Shown here: positions 16,901 through 26,719 of the stretch, in pieces | How positions within the stretch are numbered: the stretch's first letter is position 1 | Layout of the letters: the number at the start of each line of letters is the position of its first letter | Source of the DNA: Clavibacter capsici | Lineage (GTDB): Bacteria > Actinomycetota > Actinomycetes > Actinomycetales > Microbacteriaceae | Length of the DNA: 64,000 nucleotides | Assembly (NCBI RefSeq): GCF_001280205.1 | Contig: NZ_CP012573.1 | Location: forward strand, 2,666,001 to 2,730,000 | Direction: 5' to 3' | Program-made: the position numbers and the translations under genes | Notes under the pieces: generated by a model | What the model saw: only the letters and a program-made list of their open reading frames with translations | What the model was told of the DNA's origin: nothing | Database searches by the model: none

Positions 16901-18889
16901 ATGCTGAGCGAGAACCAGGAGAGGCTGCTGGACTACCTGTCCACGGCGGACCGCTGGGTCGAGGCCGGCGAGCTCGCCGACCGGCTCGGCGTCACCACGC
17001 GCAGCGTGCGCAACTACGTCACGGCCGTCCGGGAGCGCTCGACCGTCGCCATCGCCTCCTCCCCCGACGGCTACCGCATCGACGCCGGCAGCTACGCCCG
17101 CCACCTCGGCGCCCGGTCGACGGCGGATCCGCAGGGCACGCCCCGCGACCGGCTGCACGCCCTCGTCCGCCGGCTCGGCGACGCCCCCGACGGGCTCGAC
17201 GTCTTCGCGCTCGCGAGCGAGCTGCACGTGAGCGAGTCGACCGTCGAGGCGGACCTCCGCAAGGTGCGCGCGCTCGTCGAGGACGCCGGCCTCGCCCTCC
17301 GGCGGACCGGATCCACCGTCGTGCTCGAGGGCTCGGAGCGCGACTTCCGCCGGCTGCTGTCGCGCATGTTCCGCGACGAGAGCGCCCAGGGCTTCCTGCC
17401 GCTCGAGTCCGTGCAGCGCGAGTTCGCCTCCGACTCGCTGCGCGCCTTCAAGACCGACCTCATCCGCGAGCTCACGGAGCGCGGCTTCTTCGTCAACGAG
17501 TACGGGGTCGACAACGTGCTGCTGCACGTGGCGATCGCGGTCGACCGGCTCGCGCGGGCGCCGCGGCGGACGGACGCCGACGCGGATCCCGACCAGACGG
17601 ACGACGGCGCGACGCTCGTCGCGGACCCGACCGACGACGACCCGTCATCGACCGTCCCCTCCCCCGACCCCACCGCCCTCGCGATCCGCGACGTGCTCGC
17701 CCGGCTCCTCGCCGCGCACTTCGACGTGCCCGTGCCCGCCGGCGACGTCGCCTACCTCGCGCTCCTCGTCCGCACGCGCGTCGTCACGCCCGGCAACGAG
17801 CAGTCGCTCGCCACCGTGATGCGGGAGCACGTCGTCGAGAGCGACCTCGACGTGGTGCGGGCCATCGTCCGCCGCGTGAAGCAGGAGTACCTGGTGGACC
17901 TCGAGGACGAGGACTTCACGGTCCGCTTCTCCCTGCACCTCGGGAACCTGGTGGCGCGCGCCGCCGACCGCTCCTTCTCGCGCAACCCGCTGGCCCGCTC
18001 CATCAAGACCTCCTACCCGATGACGTACGAGATCGCCGTGTTCATCGCGAGCGAGGTGCAGCGGCGCCGCGGCATCGCGATCAACGACGACGAGATCGCG
18101 TACATCGCGCTGCACGTGGGCTCGCACCGGGAGCGCGTCGCCCGGCGCGACGACCGGGTCGCCAGCGCGCTCGTGTGCCCGAACTACTACGACCTGCACC
18201 AGATCATGCGCTCGCGCATCGAGCAGGCGCTCGGCTCCGACATCAGCGTCGACGCCGTCGTCACGCGCACGGACGCCGACGCGGACGCGCTCGGCGTGCA
18301 GCTCGTGATCGACGCCACCGGCACGCGTCCGCCCGGGGACGACGTCGTCGTCGTGCAGCCGCTGCCGACCCCCGACGACATCGAGTCGATCCGGCGGGCC
18401 GTCGCGCGCGTCCGCCGTCAGGCGCGGCGCAGCTCCATGAAGCACGACCTGCTGCGCTTCCTCGACGAGTCGCTGTTCTTCCGCGACCTCCACGCCCCCG
18501 ACGAGGAGGCGATGATCCGGCTGCTCGGCGGGAAGATGGTCGAGCAGGGCATCATCGAGCCCGAGTACATCGAGGGCGCGATCGAGCGCGAGCGCCTGTC
18601 GTCCACGGCCTTCACCGACACGCTCGCCGTGCCGCACTCGCTCGCCATGACGGCGAACCGCACGGCCATCGCGATCGTCGTCAACGACGAGGCGATGCGG
18701 TGGGGCGGCAACCGCGTGCACGTGGTCGCGCTCGTCGCCTTCAGCGCCAGCGGACGCACGAGCTTCCAGCACGTGTTCGACCAGTTCGTCGAGGTCTTCT
18801 CCGACCACCGCGACGTGCAGGCGATCATGCGGGCCTCCGGATCCCACGGCTCCTTCATCGAGGAGCTCGTGCACGTCATGGACACCTAG
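16901..18889 (+). CDS. mtlR: PRD-containing transcriptional regulator (MtlR/BglG type)
   Basis: This is the likely activator of the mannitol operon, whose activity depends on phosphorylation by PTS proteins. Domains in order: a first HTH (about 15-40, DRLGVTTRSVRN), a second HTH (about 105-122, SELHVSESTVEADLRKV), PRD1 (His near 208 in LLHVAIAVDRLA, interrupted by an Asp/Thr/Pro-rich linker at about 222-250), PRD2 (His in SLHLGN near 345 and ALHVGSH near 405), a IIB-like domain (from about 425, VCPNYYD) and a C-terminal mannitol-type IIA domain (His in AVPHSLAM near 580). The 662-residue length fits MtlR. It is divergent from the PTS operon, with a GAGGGA ribosome-binding site before the ATG. 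The gene symbol is inferred from context. Confidence 0.85.
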   Translation: MLSENQERLLDYLSTADRWVEAGELADRLGVTTRSVRNYVTAVRERSTVAIASSPDGYRIDAGSYARHLGARSTADPQGTPRDRLHALVRRLGDAPDGLDVFALASELHVSESTVEADLRKVRALVEDAGLALRRTGSTVVLEGSERDFRRLLSRMFRDESAQGFLPLESVQREFASDSLRAFKTDLIRELTERGFFVNEYGVDNVLLHVAIAVDRLARAPRRTDADADPDQTDDGATLVADPTDDDPSSTVPSPDPTALAIRDVLARLLAAHFDVPVPAGDVAYLALLVRTRVVTPGNEQSLATVMREHVVESDLDVVRAIVRRVKQEYLVDLEDEDFTVRFSLHLGNLVARAADRSFSRNPLARSIKTSYPMTYEIAVFIASEVQRRRGIAINDDEIAYIALHVGSHRERVARRDDRVASALVCPNYYDLHQIMRSRIEQALGSDISVDAVVTRTDADADALGVQLVIDATGTRPPGDDVVVVQPLPTPDDIESIRRAVARVRRQARRSSMKHDLLRFLDESLFFRDLHAPDEEAMIRLLGGKMVEQGIIEPEYIEGAIERERLSSTAFTDTLAVPHSLAMTANRTAIAIVVNDEAMRWGGNRVHVVALVAFSASGRTSFQHVFDQFVEVFSDHRDVQAIMRASGSHGSFIEELVHVMDT

Positions 18890-18937
18890 CGCGGCCGTCC
18901 CCCGCCGCCGGCCGGGTCGCCCGGGCGGGTGCGCCGG

Positions 18938-19774
18938 TCAGGGCGCGACGGGCGTGACGCCGAGCGGCACGAGGCGCGAGGCGCCGCCGTCGGCGAGCGT
19001 GAGCACCCAGATGCCGCGCGCGTGCACGGCGACGGAGTGCTCCCAGTGCGAGGCCATGCTGCCGTCGACCGTGGCGACGGTCCAGTCGTCGTCGAGGACG
19101 CGCGTCTCCGCCTCGCCGTCGGTGATCATGGGCTCGATCGCCACGACCAGCCCGGGCTTCACGGCGGGGCCCTTGCCGCGCACGCGGTAGTTGAACACCG
19201 GCGGATCCTCGTGCATGCTCCGGCCGATGCCGTGGCCCGTGTAGTCCATGACGATGCCGAAGCGCCCGGCCGCCTCGACGCTCTCCTCGACGGCCTCGCC
19301 CACCTCGTTGAGGTGCGACGCGGTCGCCAGCCGGGCGATGCCCGCCCAGAGCGAGTCCTCGGTGACGCGCGACAGGCGCTCGCGCGCCTCCACGACGTCG
19401 GGGCGCGCGGGATCCGGCACGACGACGGTCATGGCCGAGTCGCCGTTCCAGCCGTCGATCTCCGCGCCGCTGTCGACCGAAACGATGTCGCCCGGCTGCA
19501 GCACGCGGTCGCCGGGGATGCCGTGCACGACCTCGTCGTTGACGGAGACGCACACCGTGTGGCGGTAGCCCGGCACGAGCTGGAAGTTGGAGCGCCCGCC
19601 GAGCGCGCGGATGGCGGCGTCGGCGGCGGCGTCGAGCTCGCCCGTCGTCACCCCGGGGGCGATGAGCCCGCGCACGGCGTCCAGCGACGCGGCGGTCGCG
19701 AGACCGGGCGCCACCATGCGGCGGATCTCGTCCGGCGTCTTGTAGATCCCCGGCGTGCGGCGGAGCGCTCCCAC
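18938..19774 (-). CDS. map: Methionine aminopeptidase, type I
   Basis: MAP removes the initiator methionine from new proteins and acts at the ribosome exit. The 278-residue pita-bread-fold protein has the metal ligands in SVDSGAEIDGWNGDSA (two Asp), TGHGIGRSMHEDP (His), AIEPMI (Glu) and WEHSVAV (Glu-His). It lies 3 bases after the adk stop in the secY-adk-map unit and converges on mtlR with 48 bases between their ends. Confidence 0.97.
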   Translation of the reverse strand: MGALRRTPGIYKTPDEIRRMVAPGLATAASLDAVRGLIAPGVTTGELDAAADAAIRALGGRSNFQLVPGYRHTVCVSVNDEVVHGIPGDRVLQPGDIVSVDSGAEIDGWNGDSAMTVVVPDPARPDVVEARERLSRVTEDSLWAGIARLATASHLNEVGEAVEESVEAAGRFGIVMDYTGHGIGRSMHEDPPVFNYRVRGKGPAVKPGLVVAIEPMITDGEAETRVLDDDWTVATVDGSMASHWEHSVAVHARGIWVLTLADGGASRLVPLGVTPVAP

Positions 19775-19777
19775 GGG

Positions 19778-20380
19778 CTAGGCGCGGCCGGCGTCGGAGA
19801 CGGGACGCACGCCGCGACCGGCGAGCGCCGCGCGGATGCGCTCGGCGACCTCGTCGACCTCGCCGAGGCCGTCGACCTCGAGCAGCAGTCCGCGGTCGCG
19901 GTACACGGCGATGAGCGGGCTCGTCTCGCGGCGGTACACCTCCTGGCGGTGCCGGATGGCGTCCTCGCTGTCGTCGGCGCGGCCCTGCTCCTCGGCGCGG
20001 CGCTGGAGGCGGGAGACGACCTCCTCCTCGTCGGCGACGAGCTGGATGACGGCGTCGAGCTCGTGGCCCCAGCCCTGCAGCAGCTCCTCCAGGTACGCGA
20101 CCTGGTCGAGCGTGCGCGGGTAGCCGTCGAGCAGGAAGCCCTCCTTCGCGTCCTCCTCCTGGAGGCGCGCGGTGACGAGCTCGTTGGTGAGCTCGTCGGG
20201 CACGTAGTTGCCCGCGTCGACGAGCGCCTGGACCTGCCGGCCGAGGTCGGTGCCGTCCTTGATGTTCTGACGGAAGATGTCTCCCGTCGAGACGTCCGGG
20301 ATCCCGAACTCCTCCGCGATGCGCTTCGCCTGCGTCCCCTTGCCCGCGCCGGGCGGGCCCACGATCAGGAGCCGGGTCAC
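19778..20380 (-). CDS. adk: Adenylate kinase, short-LID form
   Basis: Adk interconverts ATP + AMP and 2 ADP. The 200-residue protein starts at GTG 20380, overlapping the secY stop (GTGA); the longer frame upstream is only a shadow of secY. The P-loop is [10 protein letters not shown] at about residues 8-17, and the AMP-binding segment is [10 protein letters not shown]. The LID is short and lacks the four-Cys zinc site of Gram-positive long forms, as in other actinobacteria. It is coupled to secY upstream and map downstream. Confidence 0.97.
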   Translation of the reverse strand: MTRLLIVGPPGAGKGTQAKRIAEEFGIPDVSTGDIFRQNIKDGTDLGRQVQALVDAGNYVPDELTNELVTARLQEEDAKEGFLLDGYPRTLDQVAYLEELLQGWGHELDAVIQLVADEEEVVSRLQRRAEEQGRADDSEDAIRHRQEVYRRETSPLIAVYRDRGLLLEVDGLGEVDEVAERIRAALAGRGVRPVSDAGRA

Positions 20381-21699
20381 TTGAGCAGCCCCTCGTAGTG
20401 GCGCTGCTGCAGCTGCGAGTCGATCTGCTTCACCGTCTCGAGGCCGACGCCCACGACGATGAGAATGCTCGCGCCGCCGAACGGGAAGTTCTGGTTGGCG
20501 CCGACGAGCGACAGGGCGATGAGCGGCAGGAGCGCGATGAGGCCGAGGTACAGCGAGCCCGGCAGCGTGATGCGCGTGAGCACGTAGTCGAGGTACTCCG
20601 CGGTGGGGCGGCCGGCGCGGATGCCGGGGATGAAGCCGCCGTACTTCTTCATGTTGTCGGCGACCTCCTCCGGGTTGAAGGTGATGGCGACGTAGAAGTA
20701 CGTGAAGCCGACGATGAGGAGGAAGTACATCGCCATGTAGAGCGGGTGGTCGCCCGTGGTGAGGTTGTCGGTGATCCACTGCACCCACGGCGCCGGCGGC
20801 TGGCCGACGGGCGGCTGGTTGAACTGCGCGACGAGCGCGGGCAGGTACAGCAGCGACGACGCGAAGATGACGGGCACGACGCCGGCCATGTTCACCTTGA
20901 TGGGGATGTAGGTGTTGTTGCCGCCGTAGGTGCGGCGCCCGACCATGCGCTTGGCGTACTGGACGGGGATGCGGCGCTGCGACTGCTCGACGTAGACGAC
21001 GGCGGCGACCACGAGGAGGCCGACCAGGATGACGAGGGCGAAGACCTCCCAGCCGCGGCTCTGCTGGATGGCGATGAGCGAGGTGGGGAAGGCGGCCGCG
21101 ACCGACGTGAAGATGAGGAGCGACATGCCGTTGCCGACGCCGCGCTCGGTGATGAGCTCGCCCATCCACATGATGAGGCCGGTGCCGGCGGTCATGGTGA
21201 TGACCATGAGCATGATCGCGTACCAGGCGTCGTTCGTGACGAGCTGCGTGCAGGCGCTGACGTTCGTCTGGCCGAACAGCGCACCGCTGCGCGCGACCGT
21301 GATGAGCGTCGTGGACTGCAGGACCGCGAGGGCGATCGTGAGGTAGCGCGTGTACTGCGTGAGCTTGGCCTGGCCGGACTGGCCCTCCTTGTAGAGGGTG
21401 TCGAAGTGCGGGATGACCACGCGGAGCAGCTGGACGATGATCGACGCCGTGATGTACGGCATGATCCCCAGCGCGAAGATGGAGAGCTTCAGCAGCGCGC
21501 CGCCGCTGAAGAGGTTGACGAGCTCGTAGAGGCCCGAGGTGCCCTGGTTCGCCGCGAGGCACGACTGCACGTTGGCGAAGTCGACGAACGGCGCCGGGAT
21601 GAAGGACCCCAGTCGGAAGAGGGCGATGATGCCCAGCGTGAAGCCGATCTTGCGACGCAGATCGGGGGTGCGGAAGATCCTGACGACGGCGCTCAACAC
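20377..21699 (-). CDS. secY: Preprotein translocase subunit SecY
   Basis: SecY is the pore of the Sec translocon in the cytoplasmic membrane. The 440-residue protein has about ten hydrophobic segments and the SecY signatures [11 protein letters not shown] near the N-terminus and [22 protein letters not shown]. It starts with GTG and begins a secY-adk-map unit. A strong hairpin at 21778-21805 separates it from rplO. Confidence 0.97.
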   Translation of the reverse strand: MLSAVVRIFRTPDLRRKIGFTLGIIALFRLGSFIPAPFVDFANVQSCLAANQGTSGLYELVNLFSGGALLKLSIFALGIMPYITASIIVQLLRVVIPHFDTLYKEGQSGQAKLTQYTRYLTIALAVLQSTTLITVARSGALFGQTNVSACTQLVTNDAWYAIMLMVITMTAGTGLIMWMGELITERGVGNGMSLLIFTSVAAAFPTSLIAIQQSRGWEVFALVILVGLLVVAAVVYVEQSQRRIPVQYAKRMVGRRTYGGNNTYIPIKVNMAGVVPVIFASSLLYLPALVAQFNQPPVGQPPAPWVQWITDNLTTGDHPLYMAMYFLLIVGFTYFYVAITFNPEEVADNMKKYGGFIPGIRAGRPTAEYLDYVLTRITLPGSLYLGLIALLPLIALSLVGANQNFPFGGASILIVVGVGLETVKQIDSQLQQRHYEGLLK

Positions 21700-21777
21700 G
21701 GAGGGTGTCCTGCTTTCTGTGGGAGGTCCGCCGGGAGGCGGGGGTCGGGCCGACCCGATGCGGCCCCAGGTGCCGGT

Positions 21778-21805
21778 AGGGGCGGTCGGTTGCCCGACCG
21801 CCCCT
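21778..21805 (-). terminator. Terminator-like hairpin between rplO and secY
   Basis: A perfect 12-base-pair stem (AGGGGCGGTCGG and its complement) with a TTGC loop begins 19 bases after the rplO stop. It probably ends most S10-spc transcripts, so secY-adk-map may depend on read-through or on a promoter I could not identify in the remaining 78 bases. Confidence 0.65.
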
Positions 21806-21824
21806 TCCGTTGCGTCCTGAAGTG

Positions 21825-22400
21825 CTACTTGACGGAGCCGCCTGCTGCGACGATCTTCTCCGCAGCGGAGCCGGAGACCTTGTCGACAGCAACCGTCAGC
21901 TTAACCGAGATGTCGCCGTCCCCGAGGACCTTGACCTTCTCGTTCTTGCGCACGGCACCCTTGGCGACCAGGTCGCTCGTGGTGACGTCGCCGCCGTCGG
22001 GGTAGAGCACGGCGAGCTTCTCCAGGTTCACGACCTGGTACTCGACGCGGAACGGGTTCTTGAACCCGCGCAGCTTCGGGGTGCGCATGTGCAGCGGCAT
22101 CTGCCCACCCTCGAAGCCGACGCGGACCGTGTAGCGGGCCTTCGTGCCCTTGGTGCCACGACCCGCGGTCTTGCCCTTCGAGCCCTCACCGCGGCCGACA
22201 CGCTGGCGTGCCTTCTTGGCCCCGGCGGCGGGACGGAGGTGGTGGACCTTGAGGACCTGCTCGCGCTTGACCGTCTCCGTCGAGCCGACCGTGGTCGTCT
22301 CGGCGGAAGCGGCGGCGACGGGGGCCTTCGCGGTCTTCTTGGGTGCGGCCTTCGGCGCCTTCACGGGCGCCTGCTCGGCCGACTCGTTGTTCTCAGCCAT
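21825..22400 (-). CDS. rplO: 50S ribosomal protein L15 with an N-terminal extension
   Basis: L15 assembles late and contacts many 23S rRNA helices. The 191-residue protein has about 48 extra N-terminal residues rich in Ala, Lys, Pro and Thr before the usual core start ([20 protein letters not shown]). The core ([35 protein letters not shown]) is normal. The ATG at 22400 shares one base with the rpmD stop (TGATG), so the two are coupled. Confidence 0.96.
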   Translation of the reverse strand: MAENNESAEQAPVKAPKAAPKKTAKAPVAAASAETTTVGSTETVKREQVLKVHHLRPAAGAKKARQRVGRGEGSKGKTAGRGTKGTKARYTVRVGFEGGQMPLHMRTPKLRGFKNPFRVEYQVVNLEKLAVLYPDGGDVTTSDLVAKGAVRKNEKVKVLGDGDISVKLTVAVDKVSGSAAEKIVAAGGSVK

Positions 22401-22582
22401 CAGTCGATCTCCTCCACCTTCACCAGGTGCGCGACGGTGTTGACGTAGCCGCGGTTCTGGGCGTTGTCCTCTCGGACCACCACGGCACCGATGCGACGGA
22501 GCCCGAGGCTCCGCAGGGTGTCGCGCTGGTTCTGCTTCTCGCTGATCTTGGACTTGATCTGCGTCACTCGGAGCTGAGCCAT
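22400..22582 (-). CDS. rpmD: 50S ribosomal protein L30
   Basis: L30 is a small large-subunit protein. The 60-residue product ([34 protein letters not shown]) is a normal bacterial L30. One-base TGATG overlaps on both sides couple it to rpsE and rplO. Confidence 0.97.
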
Positions 22583-23286
22583 CAGACACCTGCCTTCGCG
22601 TCGGCCTCGACACGCTGGGCGCGGAGGATGCGGGCCGGGACGACCTGCTCGAGCTCGAGCCCACGACGGGCCGCGACGGCGCGCGGCTCCTCGAGCTGCT
22701 TGAGCGCCTCCACCGTGGCGTGCACGATGTTGATCGTGTTCGACGAGCCGAGCGACTTGCTCAGGACGTCGTGGATGCCGGCGCACTCGAGCACCGCGCG
22801 GACGGGACCACCGGCGATGACGCCGGTACCCGCGGACGCGGGACGCAGGAGGACGACTCCGGCGGAGGCCTCACCCTGCACGGCGTGCGGGATGGTCAGG
22901 CCGATGCGGGGGACGCGGAAGAAGTTCTTCTTCGCCTCCTCGACGCCCTTGGAGATGGCGGTCGGGACCTCGCGGGCCTTGCCGTAGCCGACGCCCACCA
23001 GTCCGTTGCCGTCTCCGACGATCACGAGCGCGGTGAAGCTGAAGCGACGACCGCCCTTGACGACCTTGGACACGCGGTTGATGGTGACGACGCGCTCCAG
23101 GAACTGGCTCTTGTCGGCATCACGGCCACCGCGGTTGTCGCGGCCGCCCTGGTTCCGGTCGCGTCCGCCACGACGGCCCTCACGGCCCTCGTTCTGCGCG
23201 GGTGCGGTGGACGCCGCGGTCTCGACGGGCGTCTCCGCCACGGCCACGACCTCGGGCTCCTTGTTGTTGTTCTCGGCTGCGCTCAC
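22582..23286 (-). CDS. rpsE: 30S ribosomal protein S5 with an Arg/Gly-rich N-terminus
   Basis: S5 lies at the mRNA entry site and affects decoding accuracy. The 234-residue protein has about 60 extra N-terminal residues with repeated RGG/GGRD units ([20 protein letters not shown]) before the conserved core ([34 protein letters not shown]). The N-terminal extension resembles those of other actinobacterial S5 proteins. Its start overlaps the rplR stop by 4 bases, and its stop shares one base with the rpmD start. Confidence 0.97.
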
Positions 23287-23654
23287 AGGCTCAGACCACC
23301 CTCTCGAGCTCCTTCGGCGATGGCCGCGACGCGTCCTGCGTAGCGGTTGCCACCACGATCGAATACGACGCTCTCCACGCCGGCCGCCTTGGCGCGCTCG
23401 GCGACGAGCTCGCCGACCTTGCGCGACTTGGCGGTCTTGTCGCCGTCGAACGTGCGCATGTCGGCCTCGAGGGTCGACGCGGACGCGACGGTGTGACCAC
23501 GGCTGTCATCGACGACCTGCACGAAGACGTGACGGGCCGAACGGGTGACGACGAGGCGCGGACGCAGCTCGGTCCCCTCCACCTTCTTGCGCAGGCGTGC
23601 GTGCCTGCGACCGCGGGCGGCGGACTTGCTTTTTCCTCTAACTCCGAGAGCCAT
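23283..23654 (-). CDS. rplR: 50S ribosomal protein L18
   Basis: L18 binds 5S rRNA with L5. The 123-residue protein begins [21 protein letters not shown] and ends with [24 protein letters not shown]. The ATG at 23654 is preferred. A GTG two codons earlier (23660) overlaps the rplF stop and is a possible alternative, adding only two residues. Confidence 0.96.
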   Translation of the reverse strand: MALGVRGKSKSAARGRRHARLRKKVEGTELRPRLVVTRSARHVFVQVVDDSRGHTVASASTLEADMRTFDGDKTAKSRKVGELVAERAKAAGVESVVFDRGGNRYAGRVAAIAEGAREGGLSL

Positions 23655-23656
23655 GA

Positions 23657-24193
23657 TCACTTACCACTCTTTCCGGCCTTGCGGCGAACGTTCTCGCCGG
23701 CGTAGCGGACGCCCTTGCCCTTGTAGGGCTCGGGCTTGCGAATCTTGCGGATGTTGGCGGCCGTCTCGCCGACGAGCTGCTTGTCGATGCCGACGACGGT
23801 CATCTTGTTGACGCCCTCGACGGTGAAGCTGATGCCCGCGGGCGCCTCGACGTACACGGGGTGGGAGAAGCCGAGCGCGAACTCGACGCCCTTGTCCTTG
23901 AGCGCGACGCGGTAACCCGTGCCGACGATCTCGAGGCCCTTGGTGTAGCCGGTGGTGACGCCGACGATCTGGTTGGCGATGAGGCTGCGCGTGAGGCCGT
24001 GGAGCGAACGCGACTCGCGCTCGTCGTCCGGGCGGGTGACGAGCACCTGCCCGTCCTGGACCTCGGCGCGGATGGGCTGGGCCACGGTGAGGCTCAGCTC
24101 GCCCTTGGGGCCCTTGACCGTGACGACCTGGCCGGACACGGTGACGTCGACCCCTGCGGGGACGTCGATGGGGAGTCTTCCGATGCGGGACAT
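23657..24193 (-). CDS. rplF: 50S ribosomal protein L6
   Basis: L6 sits near the sarcin-ricin loop and factor-binding site. The 178-residue protein begins [19 protein letters not shown] and contains the C-terminal signature [15 protein letters not shown]. The start at 24193 is the family start; the open frame upstream to 24301 is not part of the gene. It follows rpsH by 4 bases. Confidence 0.97.
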   Translation of the reverse strand: MSRIGRLPIDVPAGVDVTVSGQVVTVKGPKGELSLTVAQPIRAEVQDGQVLVTRPDDERESRSLHGLTRSLIANQIVGVTTGYTKGLEIVGTGYRVALKDKGVEFALGFSHPVYVEAPAGISFTVEGVNKMTVVGIDKQLVGETAANIRKIRKPEPYKGKGVRYAGENVRRKAGKSGK

Positions 24194-24197
24194 GTCG

Positions 24198-24596
24198 TTA
24201 CCACACGTAGGCGAGGACTTCCCCACCCACGCCCTTCTTCGCAGCCTGGCGGTCCGTGAGGAGCCCCGAGGAGGTGGACAGGATGGCGACCCCGAGGCCA
24301 CCGAGGACCTGGGGGATCTCCGCGGACTTCGCGTACACGCGGAGACCGGGCTTGGACACGCGCTTGATGCCCCGGATGGAGCGCTCGCGGTCGGGTCCGA
24401 ACTTGAGGCTGAGCGTCAGCGTCTGGCCGACGCGGGCGTCCGCGACGTCCCAGCCGGCGATGAAGCCCTCGGACTTGAGGATGTCGGCGATGTGCGACTT
24501 GAGCTTGGAGTGCGGCATGGAGACCGTGTCGTGGTGCGCGGAGTTCGCGTTCCGGAGTCGGGTCAGCATGTCGGCGACCGGGTCGGTCATTGTCAT
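24198..24596 (-). CDS. rpsH: 30S ribosomal protein S8
   Basis: S8 binds helix 21 of 16S rRNA and, in E. coli, represses spc-operon translation. The 132-residue protein ([37 protein letters not shown]-type C-terminus) is complete. A 138-base gap separates it from rplE, at the place where rpsN usually lies. Confidence 0.97.
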   Translation of the reverse strand: MTMTDPVADMLTRLRNANSAHHDTVSMPHSKLKSHIADILKSEGFIAGWDVADARVGQTLTLSLKFGPDRERSIRGIKRVSKPGLRVYAKSAEIPQVLGGLGVAILSTSSGLLTDRQAAKKGVGGEVLAYVW

Positions 24597-24661
24597 GACT
24601 GGTGGTACCTCTCTCGCCTGGTTTCGTTCATCCGGACACGGATGACGACCTGTGGTGGTGG

Positions 24662-24689
24662 CGGCGCCGGGCGGAGGTGCCCGGCGCCG
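24662..24689 (-). promoter_or_regulatory. Hairpin in the rplE-rpsH gap
   Basis: CGGCGCCGGGC pairs perfectly with GCCCGGCGCCG across a 6-base loop, an 11-base-pair stem in the middle of the spc operon. It may be an attenuator, an S8-type regulatory site or an RNA-processing stem. No S8 consensus was tested. Confidence 0.5.
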
Positions 24690-24734
24690 ATCGTGCGGTG
24701 GTGCTGGTCGTGCGGGTGGTGCTGGTGGAACTGG
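24690..24734 (-). other. C/A-rich tract after rplE
   Basis: Directly after the rplE stop the transcript reads as CAGCACCACC-type repeats with very little G, followed at once by the 11-base-pair hairpin. The order C-rich tract then hairpin resembles a Rho-dependent pause region. The same tract type follows rpmJ and tuf. Confidence 0.35.
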
Positions 24735-25331
24735 TTACGGCGTGTTCTCGGGCGTCTGGAACGGGAAGCCGAGCGCCTTGAGCAGCGCGCGTCCCTCGTC
24801 GTCCGTCCGAGCGGTCGTGACGACCGTGATGTCCATGCCGCGGACCCGGTCGATGCGGTCCTGGTCGATCTCGTGGAACATGGACTGCTCGTTGAGGCCG
24901 AACGTGTAGTTGCCGTTGCCGTCGAACTGCTTCGGGCTGAGCCCGCGGAAGTCGCGGATGCGGGGCAGGGCGAGGGACAGCAGGCGGTCGAGGAACTCCC
25001 ACATGCGGTCGCCGCGCAGCGTGACGTGGGTGCCGATGGCCTGGCCCTCACGCAGCTTGAACTGGGCGATCGACTTGCGGGCCTTGGTGACCTGCGGCTT
25101 CTGGCCCGTGATCTTGGTGAGGTCGGCGACCGCGCCGTCGATGATCTTGCCGTCGCGAGCCGCGTCGCCGACGCCCATGTTCACGACGATCTTCGTGAGC
25201 CCGGGCACCTGGTGCACGTTCGTGAAGCCGAGATCAGCGGTCAGCTGGCTGACGATCTCGGAGCGGTACTTCTGCTTCAGGCGCGGGAGCTGCTTGCCCT
25301 CGGCCGTGCCAGCGGTTGCGGTGTCGGTCAT
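24735..25331 (-). CDS. rplE: 50S ribosomal protein L5
   Basis: L5 binds 5S rRNA and contacts the P-site tRNA. The 198-residue protein has [37 protein letters not shown]-type segments and [20 protein letters not shown] near the C-terminus. It begins 2 bases after rplX. A 138-base gap with a hairpin follows it. Confidence 0.97.
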   Translation of the reverse strand: MTDTATAGTAEGKQLPRLKQKYRSEIVSQLTADLGFTNVHQVPGLTKIVVNMGVGDAARDGKIIDGAVADLTKITGQKPQVTKARKSIAQFKLREGQAIGTHVTLRGDRMWEFLDRLLSLALPRIRDFRGLSPKQFDGNGNYTFGLNEQSMFHEIDQDRIDRVRGMDITVVTTARTDDEGRALLKALGFPFQTPENTP

Positions 25332-25333
25332 TG

Positions 25334-25693
25334 CTAGAGGTCCTTACCTGACTTCTTGGCGTAGCGGACGCGGACGGTCTTGGAGACCCCGTCCTTCTCG
25401 ACCTGCTCGGTCCGGAAGCCGACTCGCGTGGGCTTCTTGGACTCGGGGTCGACGAGCGCGACGTTGGAGATGTGGATGGGCGCCTCGACGGTCTCGATGC
25501 CGCCGGTCTTGGAGCCGCGCTGCGTCTGGCCGACGCGGACGTGCTTCGTGACGAAGTTCACGCCCTCGACGACGACGCGGTTGCGCTCGACCAGGACGGA
25601 CAGGACACGGCCCTGCTTGCCCCGGTCGCCGCCCTTGGCCTGCGTGCGACCCGTGATGACCTGCACGAGGTCACCCTTCTTGATGTTCGCCAT
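25334..25693 (-). CDS. rplX: 50S ribosomal protein L24
   Basis: L24 is one of the two initiators of 50S assembly. The 119-residue KOW-domain protein ([29 protein letters not shown]) is complete. It lies 2 bases from both rplN and rplE. Confidence 0.97.
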   Translation of the reverse strand: MANIKKGDLVQVITGRTQAKGGDRGKQGRVLSVLVERNRVVVEGVNFVTKHVRVGQTQRGSKTGGIETVEAPIHISNVALVDPESKKPTRVGFRTEQVEKDGVSKTVRVRYAKKSGKDL

Positions 25694-25695
25694 GA

Positions 25696-26064
25696 CTAAA
25701 TGACCTCCGGTGCCAGCGAGATGATCTTCATGAACTTCTTGTCCCGGAGCTCGCGGCCCACCGGTCCGAAGATGCGGGTGCCGCGGGGCTCCCCGTTGCT
25801 GTTCAGGATGACGGCGGCGTTCTCGTCGAACTTGATGTACGAGCCGTCGGGACGGCGCGTCTCCTTCTTGGTCCGGACGATGACGGCCTTGACGACCTCG
25901 CCCTTCTTGACGTTGCCGCCGGGGATCGCGTCCTTGACGGTCGCGACGATGACGTCACCGAGGCCGGCGTAGCGGCGACCCGAGCCACCGAGCACGCGGA
26001 TGGTCAAGATCTCCTTGGCACCCGTGTTGTCGGCGATCTTGAGGCGGGATTCCTGCTGAATCAC
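25696..26064 (-). CDS. rplN: 50S ribosomal protein L14
   Basis: L14 forms intersubunit bridges B5 and B8. The 122-residue protein ([42 protein letters not shown]) is a standard L14. It starts with GTG, 29 bases after rpsQ. Confidence 0.97.
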   Translation of the reverse strand: MIQQESRLKIADNTGAKEILTIRVLGGSGRRYAGLGDVIVATVKDAIPGGNVKKGEVVKAVIVRTKKETRRPDGSYIKFDENAAVILNSNGEPRGTRIFGPVGRELRDKKFMKIISLAPEVI

Positions 26065-26093
26065 TGTTGCTCCTTCTATCCAAGCAGCCGGGG

Positions 26094-26390
26094 CTACTTG
26101 GCCTTCTCGAGGATCTCGACCAGGCGCCAGCGCTTGGAGGCGCTCAGGGGACGGGTCTCGTTGATCAGGACCAGGTCGCCGATGCCGGCGGTGTTCGCCT
26201 CGTCGTGCGCCTTCACCTTGGAGGTGCGGCGGATGACCTTGCCGTACAGGGGGTGCTTCACGCGGTCCTCGACCTCGACGACGATGGTCTTGTCCATCTT
26301 GTCGCTGGTGACGTAGCCACGACGGGACTTGCGGTAGCCGCGGTCGGCCGTCGCGGTGTCAGCCGTGTTCTTCTCTTCGGCGTTCGCCAT
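26094..26390 (-). CDS. rpsQ: 30S ribosomal protein S17
   Basis: S17 is an early-binding 30S protein. The 98-residue OB-fold protein has a short acidic N-terminus and the core [20 protein letters not shown]. The ATG at 26390 is preferred. A TTG two codons upstream overlaps the rpmC stop and would add only two residues. Confidence 0.96.
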   Translation of the reverse strand: MANAEEKNTADTATADRGYRKSRRGYVTSDKMDKTIVVEVEDRVKHPLYGKVIRRTSKVKAHDEANTAGIGDLVLINETRPLSASKRWRLVEILEKAK

Positions 26391-26392
26391 GA

Positions 26393-26719
26393 TCAAGCCT
26401 CCTCAGCCTTCTCGGTGACGGCGGCGTCGTCGGCCTTCGCGGCCTTCTTCGTCGCCTTCTTCTTCTCGGGCTTCTCGGGGACCTCGACGGGGGCGGGCGT
26501 GGCACGGATGCCCAGCTCGCGCTCGCGGATGACCGTGTAGATCCGAGCGATGTCGCGCTTGACCGCGCGGAGGCGGCCGTGGCTGTCGAGCTGGCCGGTG
26601 GCCGACTGGAAGCGCAGGTTGAACAGCTCCTCCTTGGCCTTCTTCAGCTCTTCGACGAGTCGCTCGTCCTCGAAAGTGTCCAGCTCGACGGGGGCGAGCT
26701 CCTTGGAACCGATCGCCAT
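26393..26719 (-). CDS. rpmC: 50S ribosomal protein L29 with a Lys/Ala-rich tail
   Basis: L29 sits at the exit tunnel near the trigger-factor and SRP docking site. The core ([20 protein letters not shown]) is followed by a low-complexity tail of about 35 residues (Pro/Lys/Ala/Glu), which takes the protein to 108 residues instead of the usual 65-80. The ATG at 26719 shares one base with the rplP stop (TAATG). Confidence 0.96.
   Translation of the reverse strand: MAIGSKELAPVELDTFEDERLVEELKKAKEELFNLRFQSATGQLDSHGRLRAVKRDIARIYTVIRERELGIRATPAPVEVPEKPEKKKATKKAAKADDAAVTEKAEEA

Noticed and set aside
20381-21892. A long N-terminal extension of adk overlapping secY
   Set aside because: The adk P-loop begins a few residues after the GTG at 20380, which overlaps the secY stop; the upstream frame is a shadow of secY.
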